Shown here piece after piece: positions 1 through 5,084 of a stretch of DNA of 6,377 nucleotides (position 1 is the stretch's first letter; every line of letters begins with the position of its first letter). The stretch covers positions 1 to 6,377 of the forward strand of contig JABSPI010000038.1 of assembly GCA_013214365.1 (NCBI GenBank). The letters run 5' to 3'. This DNA is from Erythrobacter sp. GTDB lineage: Bacteria; Pseudomonadota; Alphaproteobacteria; Sphingomonadales; Sphingomonadaceae. Both the position numbers and the translations under genes were made by a program. The notes under the pieces were generated by a model that had not been told where the DNA came from, did no database searches, and was given only the letters and a program-made list of their open reading frames with translations.

Positions 1-166
1 CATCGGTCGGCAGCCGGTCGATAAAGGCGGTCCAGGCCGATCGCTGCACATCCTCAATGGCTGCCCAGCGCTGAGGGAGGCATCCTGTGGTCTTACCCCG
101 CGTGTTACCACGGGCATTTAGCGCCCAAAAGTCACCCCATGCATCATCGCTCTGTTCTTGTGCCAT
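1..166 (-). CDS. Class I SAM-dependent methyltransferase, N-terminal fragment (cut by window edge)
   Basis: An ATG at 166-164 on the minus strand opens a frame of 55 codons that runs off the window. The visible protein has a Trp-rich start (WGDFW at residues 10-14, ALNARG 15-20), then GCLPQRW at 28-34 and the segment AFIDRLPTD at 47-55. From memory this resembles the N-terminus of a class I SAM-dependent methyltransferase common in Sphingomonadales. In that family the 'RLP' segment comes just before the glycine-rich SAM-binding motif I, which here would lie outside the window, so the assignment is not proven by a catalytic motif. The start lies 15 nt after the stop of the upstream TPR-oxygenase gene on the same strand, so the two are probably co-transcribed. 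No strong ribosome binding site is seen; an AGGA overlapping the previous stop is about 13 nt away. Substrate unknown. Confidence 0.6.
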   Translation of the reverse strand, partial: MAQEQSDDAWGDFWALNARGNTRGKTTGCLPQRWAAIEDVQRSAWTAFIDRLPTD

Positions 167-181
167 CGCTTTTGCCGTGTC

Positions 182-1894
182 CTAGCTCACCACATCGAAC
201 GCAACTGTCATGCGCTCGGCCGAAGAGAAGGGCGCTGTGCCATGATAAGCGGTGCTTGGGAACAGCGCGAGATGGCCAACTTTTGGTTTGATTGTGCGAA
301 AAGGAGGCAGGCTGAGGCCGAGATCAGGCTTGGGCCGTCCCAACTCTAACCATCCGCGCTGCTCCGGTCCCTCGACCTCGTCAGGGACGACCAGATACAG
401 CGCTGATGAAATTACCCCCAGTTGATGGATGTGGGCCGAATGGTGGTCCCCGCCTCCTGTCAGGCGCACTGACCAGGATCCGGCAAGTCGCCAGGGGGCG
501 TCGCGTAGTCGCAACAGTGGATGGGTGGGATCGGCGGCGGGCAATTGCGAACGATAATCGTTCAGCGTTGCCAAAATCGCGTCTGCTAATTCTGCCAATA
601 ATGGTTCGGTGCGATGAAATAGGATACCTCGGGTCTGTGTGCCGCCACGCAAGCTTTGCCCCAAAGGCATTGCTGATCCTTGATGCAAGCTCTGCAATTC
701 GCCGGTGACATCGTCGATCAATCCACTCCGTCCAGCCAATGGCACAAATTGAACCAAGCCTTTTTGCTCGTGCAGCCATGCGGCCCTCTCGCGCGAATGC
801 TCGTCTTGGCCGAGCCGCCATGCGATTCCGCGCGTAGCCCAGATTGAAATGTCCCATGGGTTATCGGCAAGAGCACGATCAAGAAGTGCATTTGCCTGGC
901 TCAGTTGGTGGGCGCGAAGGCGATGTCGGGCCTCATGCACTGCGCGGTTTGGAGTTTCTGGCGGGAGCTGCGCAAAAGCACGCTCTGCCCCTTGCCAATC
1001 ACCCGCAGCGCCAAGCTGTATTGCTTCTTGCAGAGTAAAGTGGGCCTCATTCGGAAACCGAACGCGCGCCTCGCCTGCTACCTGAGCCGCCTTTTCCGAA
1101 TGATCGAGGCCTGCCAATGTTTCAATATGAGTGGCAGCAATATTGGGGTCTTGTGGGGCTTTAGTCGCTGCGGCCCTAAAGGGGGCGGCGAAATCATCCT
1201 CTCCGTTTGCTAATTTCAAACCTGATAGAAAGGTAAGCGCGGCAATAAAACCGGGAGCTTGGTCGCACAATTGCTCTGCCACACGGCGCGCGCCTGCGAT
1301 GTCCCCGGCAACGTCTAAAGCCTGTGCTTTACCCAGCCACAGATCAGCGTCGCCCCGATTAATGGCCAATGCAGCGTCAAATCTGGCTAAAGCGTCCGGC
1401 TCGCCGCGCTCGAGCGCGACGCGCGCCCGTCCATGCAGAGCGCGGGGGTGGCGCGGTTCAATCGCCAAAACCGCATCATACCATTGTGCCGCCTTTGCAG
1501 GCGCCCCCAGCGAACGGTGCGATAACGCGCGAATACTGCAATATTTGGCTACTTTGCGCCCGCGTTTCTCGTGTTTTTCCAGCAGAATAATCGCATCTGT
1601 GTCGCGCCCCAATCGCTGTAAGGCGATGGCTTGGTTCAAAATATAATCGAGATTGTCCGGCGCAAGCTTGCTGGCCGCTTCGAAGTGTTCAACCGCCGAA
1701 CGGGCATCGCCAGATTTAAGGGCCAAATCACCCGCTGTATCGGCGAGGGCTGCATCATTGGGATGTTGACGGCGGCCGGCTTCAGCATAGCTGAGCGCCC
1801 CGGCCAGATCACGTTGCTGCATTGCCATACGGATGCGAACCATCGCTTCTGCAGCGGTTAAACCGTTTGCATTGGAGGAGAATGAAGAATTCAT
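182..1894 (-). CDS. TPR protein with C-terminal putative 2OG-Fe(II) oxygenase domain
   Basis: A 570-residue protein if read from the ATG at 1894. Residues about 15-380 are degenerate TPR-type helix pairs, with recurring A-x8-A patterns and phrases such as AVEHFEAASKLAPDN (67-81) and AAQWYDAVLAIEPRHP (135-150); these normally serve as a protein-binding scaffold. Residues about 405-570 fit the putative 2OG-Fe(II) oxygenase family PF13759: the linker QSLRGGTQTRG (413-423), SWSVRL (473-478), HIH (488-490), the strand ISSALYLVVP, then PKVGHLALFPS and H551, and R561 as candidate 2-oxoglutarate anchor. H488 and H551 are likely iron ligands; H490 occupies the place of the usual acidic ligand. No signal peptide or membrane segment is seen, so it is probably cytoplasmic. 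The chosen ATG overlaps the stop of the upstream oxygenase gene as ATGA, suggesting translational coupling; an in-frame TTG at 1909 would add five residues. The hydroxylated substrate is unknown. Confidence 0.85.
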   Translation of the reverse strand: MNSSFSSNANGLTAAEAMVRIRMAMQQRDLAGALSYAEAGRRQHPNDAALADTAGDLALKSGDARSAVEHFEAASKLAPDNLDYILNQAIALQRLGRDTDAIILLEKHEKRGRKVAKYCSIRALSHRSLGAPAKAAQWYDAVLAIEPRHPRALHGRARVALERGEPDALARFDAALAINRGDADLWLGKAQALDVAGDIAGARRVAEQLCDQAPGFIAALTFLSGLKLANGEDDFAAPFRAAATKAPQDPNIAATHIETLAGLDHSEKAAQVAGEARVRFPNEAHFTLQEAIQLGAAGDWQGAERAFAQLPPETPNRAVHEARHRLRAHQLSQANALLDRALADNPWDISIWATRGIAWRLGQDEHSRERAAWLHEQKGLVQFVPLAGRSGLIDDVTGELQSLHQGSAMPLGQSLRGGTQTRGILFHRTEPLLAELADAILATLNDYRSQLPAADPTHPLLRLRDAPWRLAGSWSVRLTGGGDHHSAHIHQLGVISSALYLVVPDEVEGPEQRGWLELGRPKPDLGLSLPPFRTIKPKVGHLALFPSTAYHGTAPFSSAERMTVAFDVVS

Positions 1895-2622
1895 TTCGTC
1901 CGCAACCAACCCGTTACTGCAATTCGTCCAACCGGGGCGAAGGGGGGAACGTAGCTAACCAGATGCGACTGGGGCACTTTAAACAGGTTGAGCGCATTGA
2001 AGCGCGGGCGAAAGCCCTCGACGATATCGCCGTCTTCGTCGAGGAAGGTGAGATATCCGCCCCAATCGGGATGCCATTCTGGCGGTGCGAAATTGAGCAC
2101 ATAGGCCACTTCCCACCCTTCTGCGACATGGCTGTCGATATGGCGCCCAAGATAATGGTTCGGTCCGAACAAAGTTGCCTGCCCGTCGGCTTTCATTAGC
2201 TCATCTATTCCGGTCACATCGCGCGCTAAGCCTAGAAAATCGGGCGCGTTAAGGTGCTCGAGCAAAACTTCATGGGGCCCGCCGACATGCCACCCTTCCT
2301 GGACGGCGGTGAGGATCGGGTAGTGAGCGAAACGGAACCCGTATTGACCTTGCGCGCTCATGCTTTGTGCGGCCATGGCTGCCTCGTTGACCCGTTGTTG
2401 GCCCTGAGGGCTGCGCGTTTCCTCCAATCGGAAACTTTCGCGCTTTTCATCGCCTGCGCCAGTGGCCATGCCCCAAGGTGTGCCTTTGGTTAGCACTGCA
2501 AGAATTTCACGCGCTGTATCTGCGGTGAGAACATCTCGAATTTGCACCCGGCCTGTAGCAGCGAAACGGGCCGCAAGCTTTTGGCGATGAAGCGCAGGGT
2601 TTAATTCAAATAATTTCTTCAT
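1891..2622 (-). CDS. 2OG-Fe(II) oxygenase, prolyl 4-hydroxylase/Tpa1-like
   Basis: A 243-residue single-domain protein of the 2-oxoglutarate/Fe(II) dioxygenase superfamily (P4Hc-like, near the Tpa1/Ofd1 and EGL-9 group). The iron triad is visible: H161 and D163 in GRHIDSH, and H220 in KVPQSHLVSYV. R233 in VGRIAVTGWL is positioned to bind the 2-oxoglutarate carboxylate. The core strand DWGGYLTFLDED (186-197) matches the typical 'GG-L-F' strand of the fold. Homologues in this family hydroxylate prolines in proteins or modify small molecules; nothing here fixes the substrate. It is the first gene of the minus-strand set and overlaps the TPR-oxygenase gene by 4 nt. I prefer the ATG at 2622 because MKKLFELNPAL looks like the natural family start and GAGAAGG lies just upstream, though with a short spacer. 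An in-frame ATG at 2646 would add eight residues (MRSWLRRI) with no better ribosome binding site. Confidence 0.85.
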   Translation of the reverse strand: MKKLFELNPALHRQKLAARFAATGRVQIRDVLTADTAREILAVLTKGTPWGMATGAGDEKRESFRLEETRSPQGQQRVNEAAMAAQSMSAQGQYGFRFAHYPILTAVQEGWHVGGPHEVLLEHLNAPDFLGLARDVTGIDELMKADGQATLFGPNHYLGRHIDSHVAEGWEVAYVLNFAPPEWHPDWGGYLTFLDEDGDIVEGFRPRFNALNLFKVPQSHLVSYVPPFAPVGRIAVTGWLRTK

Positions 2623-2848
2623 GATCCTTCTCAGCCAGGAGCGCATCTCGACTGCCAGCTTTGGATTGGCATAGCAAGAATGTGGCGGTTACCAGCGAGA
2701 TCTTTCGTCATGTTAGGGAAAATCGGCCCGGATGGCACATGGCCTGACCGCAAATTTCCTTGGCGTTTGCTGCTCTGCATGGCGCGACCAGTCCATTTGG
2801 CCGGTTGATTTGCCGGGCGCGCTCCCATAGATGGGTCTCAAATAGCAA

Positions 2849-2862
2849 CGTTTACGTAAACG
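2849..2862. promoter_or_regulatory. Perfect 14-bp palindrome, candidate operator of the thiolase-SDR unit
   Basis: CGTTTACGTAAACG reads identically on both strands and ends 16 bp before the thiolase ATG, immediately ahead of its ribosome binding site. A protein bound here would sit at or just downstream of the likely transcription start, so repression is the natural reading. From memory, TTTACGTAAA-like palindromes occur in front of acyl-CoA and branched-chain amino-acid degradation genes in Proteobacteria, where MerR-family LiuR or TetR-family regulators bind. The match to a given regulator is unverified, and no regulator gene lies in the window. Confidence 0.55.
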
Positions 2863-2863
2863 G

Positions 2864-2871
2864 GAAGGAAG
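2864..2871 (+). promoter_or_regulatory. Ribosome binding site of the thiolase gene
   Basis: GAAGGAAG lies 7 nt before the ATG at 2879 and fixes that start, which also yields the canonical thiolase N-terminus MTTAYIVDAVRT. It almost abuts the palindrome ending at 2862, so a bound regulator could also hinder access to this region. Confidence 0.7.
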
Positions 2872-2878
2872 CCTTACC

Positions 2879-4051
2879 ATGACCACAGCCTATATCGTCG
2901 ACGCCGTACGCACCGCCGGAGGGCGGCGTGGTGGCCGCCTTGCTGGCGTGCACCCCGTTGACCTGCTTGCCAAGTCACTCGACGCGGTGGTTGAGCGCAG
3001 CGGTGTTGACCCGAAGGCAATCGACGATGTCGTCACGGGCTGCGTCAGTCAGGCTGGTGAGCAAGCTGGCCAAGTGGGACGCATGGGCGTTCTTGCGTCC
3101 AAGCTTCTTCCGCAATCGACCCCGGCTGTCTCGATTGACCGTCAGTGCGGTTCCTCTCAGCAGGCCATTCAATTTGCAGCCCAAGCCGTCATGAGCGGCA
3201 CTCAGGATATTGTGATTGCCAGCGGTGTTGAAAGTATGACCCGCGTGCCGATGGGCTCCAATATGACGCTGCACATGAAAGAGGGACTGGGCAATTACAT
3301 GTCCGATGGCGTCAAAGAGAAATACCCTGACGTCCAGTTCAGCCAGTTCATGGGCGCCGAGATGATTGCTCGCAAGCATGGCATGTCCAAGGATGAACTT
3401 GATGCCTTTGCCTTGGCCAGCCACCAGAAGGCTATCGCTGCCACTGAGGCGGGTGCGTTTGAAAACGAGGTCGTCCCCGTCGCTATCGAGACGCCCGAGG
3501 GCGACGCGGTCCACACTGTGGATGAGGGCATTCGCTTTGATGCAACGCTCGAAGGGATTGCCGGGGTTAAGCTGATCGACCCACGCGGCATGGTGACAGC
3601 GGCCAGCGCCAGCCAGATTTGCGATGGCTCGAGCGCGGTTTTGGTGGTTAGCGAGGAGGCATTGAAGGCCCACAACCTTACGCCAATGGCGCGGATTCAC
3701 AATCTGACAGTGACTGCCGGTGATCCGGTGATCATGCTCGAAGAGCCTTTGTTTGCGACCGATCGCGCGCTCGAACGGGCCGGGTTGAAGATTGACGATA
3801 TTGACCTGTACGAGGTGAATGAGGCCTTCGCCCCGGTTCCGCTGGCATGGCTCAAGCACACCGGTGCTGATCCGGAGAAGCTGAACGTGCATGGCGGCGC
3901 AATTGCGCTTGGCCACCCACTTGGTGCATCGGGCACCAAATTGATGGCGACCTTGGTCCATGGGCTCAAGCGTCACGGGAAAAAATACGGATTGCAAACG
4001 ATGTGTGAAGGCGGCGGTGTCGCCAATGTCACCATTGTTGAAAGCGTTTAA
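2879..4051 (+). CDS. Acetyl-CoA C-acetyltransferase / 3-ketoacyl-CoA thiolase
   Basis: A full-length 390-residue thiolase, normal for the family. It would cleave a 3-ketoacyl-CoA with CoA to acetyl-CoA (or propionyl-CoA) and a shortened acyl-CoA, or run in reverse to condense two acyl-CoAs; it is a soluble cytoplasmic enzyme. Catalytic elements are complete: the nucleophile C90 in DRQCGSSQQA, the NEAFAPV box (314-320), H346 in ALGHPLGASG, and C376 in the C-terminal CEGGG box. The CEGGG form, in place of the CxGGG version of classical biosynthetic PhaA/AtoB enzymes, is what I associate with degradative members, so degradation is favoured. The start is supported by a good ribosome binding site and by the typical AYIVDAVRT opening. 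It is followed after 28 nt by an HSD10-like dehydrogenase that would make its substrate. Exact chain-length or branched-chain preference cannot be read from the sequence. Confidence 0.95.
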   Translation: MTTAYIVDAVRTAGGRRGGRLAGVHPVDLLAKSLDAVVERSGVDPKAIDDVVTGCVSQAGEQAGQVGRMGVLASKLLPQSTPAVSIDRQCGSSQQAIQFAAQAVMSGTQDIVIASGVESMTRVPMGSNMTLHMKEGLGNYMSDGVKEKYPDVQFSQFMGAEMIARKHGMSKDELDAFALASHQKAIAATEAGAFENEVVPVAIETPEGDAVHTVDEGIRFDATLEGIAGVKLIDPRGMVTAASASQICDGSSAVLVVSEEALKAHNLTPMARIHNLTVTAGDPVIMLEEPLFATDRALERAGLKIDDIDLYEVNEAFAPVPLAWLKHTGADPEKLNVHGGAIALGHPLGASGTKLMATLVHGLKRHGKKYGLQTMCEGGGVANVTIVESV

Positions 4052-4065
4052 TTCAAAACCTGTTT

Positions 4066-4071
4066 AGAGGA
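4066..4071 (+). promoter_or_regulatory. Ribosome binding site of the SDR gene
   Basis: AGAGGA stands 8 nt before the ATG at 4080, inside the 28-nt gap after the thiolase stop. Independent initiation on a shared transcript is therefore likely, without need for translational coupling. Confidence 0.7.
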
Positions 4072-4079
4072 CTAAAGAC

Positions 4080-4865
4080 ATGGAAATTTCAGCCAACACA
4101 CCTGCCGTTGTAACCGGCGGTGCCTCGGGCCTTGGTGCTGCCACCGCGCGTGCGCTTGCTGCCAAAGGCGCGAAAGTCGCGATCTTCGATATGAACGAGG
4201 AAAAGGGCGAGGCAATGGCCGCCGAAATCGGCGGGATTTTTTGTAAGGTCAACGTGACCAGCGACGAAGATGTTGATGCAGGTTTTGCCAAAGCGCGCGA
4301 AGCCCACGGGCAAGAGCGTATCCTCGTTAATTGCGCCGGGATCGGTAACGCAATCAAAACCGCCAAGCGTTCGCGCGAAGATGGTTCGATCAAGGAATTC
4401 CCCACCAGCGCATTCGATTTTGTTGTGCAGGTCAACCTGGTTGGTACGTTCCGCTGCATCGCCAAGTCTGCCGCTGGTATGCTTACTCTCGATCCGATGA
4501 GTGAAAACGGCGATCGCGGTGCGATTGTGAACACCGCGTCGGTCGCTGGCGAAGATGGCCAGATCGGTCAGGCTGCTTATTCGGCGTCAAAGGCCGGTGT
4601 GATCGGGATGACTTTGCCGATCGCGCGCGATCTGATGAACGAAGGCGTGCGCGTGAATACGATCCTGCCCGGCATTTTTGACACGCCGCTGCTGGCTGCT
4701 GCGCCGCAAAATGTGCGCGATGCACTGGCCGCTTCAGTGCCGTTCCCCAAGCGCCTTGGTGTTCCTGAGGAATACGCCAAGCTGGCTTTGTGCATGATCG
4801 AAACCGGCTATTTCAACGGCGAAGACGTGCGGCTTGACGGTGGTATCCGGATGGCACCGCGTTAA
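4080..4865 (+). CDS. SDR dehydrogenase, HSD10-like 3-hydroxyacyl-CoA dehydrogenase type II
   Basis: A 261-residue classical short-chain dehydrogenase, the same length as human HSD10 (17-beta-HSD type 10). The order of motifs is complete: cofactor loop TGGASGLG (12-19), D37 at the end of the second beta strand (favours NAD over NADP), NCAG (84-87), N119, catalytic S154, Y167 and K171 in AYSASK, and PGIFDTPLL (197-205). The stretches GQAAYSASKAGVIGMTLP and VPFPKRLGVPEEYA, and the ending NGEDVRLDGGIRMAP, match HSD10 closely from memory. The expected reaction is NAD-dependent oxidation of a 3-hydroxyacyl-CoA to the 3-keto form; HSD10 enzymes also accept 2-methyl-3-hydroxybutyryl-CoA from isoleucine breakdown. 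Placement directly behind the thiolase fits consecutive steps of one pathway. It is probably the last gene of the unit, since a hairpin terminator follows. Confidence 0.93.
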   Translation: MEISANTPAVVTGGASGLGAATARALAAKGAKVAIFDMNEEKGEAMAAEIGGIFCKVNVTSDEDVDAGFAKAREAHGQERILVNCAGIGNAIKTAKRSREDGSIKEFPTSAFDFVVQVNLVGTFRCIAKSAAGMLTLDPMSENGDRGAIVNTASVAGEDGQIGQAAYSASKAGVIGMTLPIARDLMNEGVRVNTILPGIFDTPLLAAAPQNVRDALAASVPFPKRLGVPEEYAKLALCMIETGYFNGEDVRLDGGIRMAPR

Positions 4866-4900
4866 GGTCTGATTTTGCTTTAATCGCGTAAGCGGTTGGA

Positions 4901-4934
4901 AAGAGGGGGCTCTCGCGAAAGCGGGGGCCCTCTT
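4901..4934 (+). terminator. Hairpin terminator with GAAA tetraloop after the SDR gene
   Basis: AAGAGGG (4901-4907) pairs with CCCTCTT (4928-4934), and CTCTCGC (4910-4916) with GCGGGGG (4921-4927) including two G-U pairs; GG at 4908-4909 is bulged and GAAA (4917-4920) forms a GNRA loop. The hairpin begins 35 nt after the stop codon. The U-tract is poor (only GCATTT follows), so termination may be incomplete or may need help, or the stem may mainly protect the 3' end of the transcript. Confidence 0.75.
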
Positions 4935-5084
4935 GCATTTCGGCGCCGCTAAACTTCGCATTTCTCACTTGCAAGTCGGCGCTGCGCAGGCTCAATACGC
5001 GCTATTGCAATTGAACAATAACCTATCTTCTGCACCACATTGCCGCGAGGCAAATTGGCGCTCCAACAATCGGATTTATTCTCA
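4935..5084 (+). other. Intergenic leader before the M3 peptidase gene
   Basis: No gene is seen in this stretch of about 150 nt. It presumably carries the promoter of the peptidase gene, but no well-spaced -35/-10 pair stands out; TATCTT (5024-5029) is a possible -10. Two small symmetric elements are present: the perfect palindrome ACTTGCAAGT (4967-4976), and TATTG/CAATA arms around an 8-nt loop (5003-5020). Both are short enough to occur by chance. The ribosome binding site is weak, a GGA at 5072-5074. Confidence 0.4.

Larger units (their letters stand above)
2623..2878. other. Divergent intergenic region
   Basis: This gap of about 256 nt separates the leftward oxygenase gene from the rightward thiolase gene and must hold promoters for both. 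On the plus strand TTGATT (2805-2810) and TAGATG (2828-2833), 17 nt apart, are a weak candidate sigma70-type pair. A small inverted repeat, CCCAT-AG-ATGGG, sits at 2824-2835. The clearest element is the palindrome at 2849-2862, listed separately. I could not find a convincing promoter for the minus strand. The 65-codon frame crossing part of the gap has no family resemblance or ribosome binding site and is not called. Confidence 0.6.

Noticed and set aside
381..857. 158-codon minus-strand frame inside the TPR-oxygenase gene
   Set aside because: Arg-rich, low-plausibility composition and full overlap with a gene whose oxygenase motifs are intact; a shadow frame.
2631..2828. Possible 65-codon small protein upstream of the first oxygenase gene
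   Set aside because: No ribosome binding site, no recognisable sequence, and it overlaps the likely promoter region; treated as noncoding.
2805..2833. TTGATT / TAGATG as a definite sigma70 promoter for the thiolase gene
   Set aside because: Spacing is 17 nt but the -10 match is poor; kept only as a weak candidate within the intergenic entry.
2975..3997. 340-codon open frame antisense to the thiolase gene
   Set aside because: It lies entirely within a thiolase with complete catalytic motifs, has no family resemblance or ribosome binding site, and is explained by the codon bias of the real gene leaving few stops on the other strand.
4967..4976. ACTTGCAAGT palindrome as an operator for the peptidase gene
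   Set aside because: Only 10 bp, more than 100 nt from the start codon, and not repeated elsewhere in the window; chance is a sufficient explanation.
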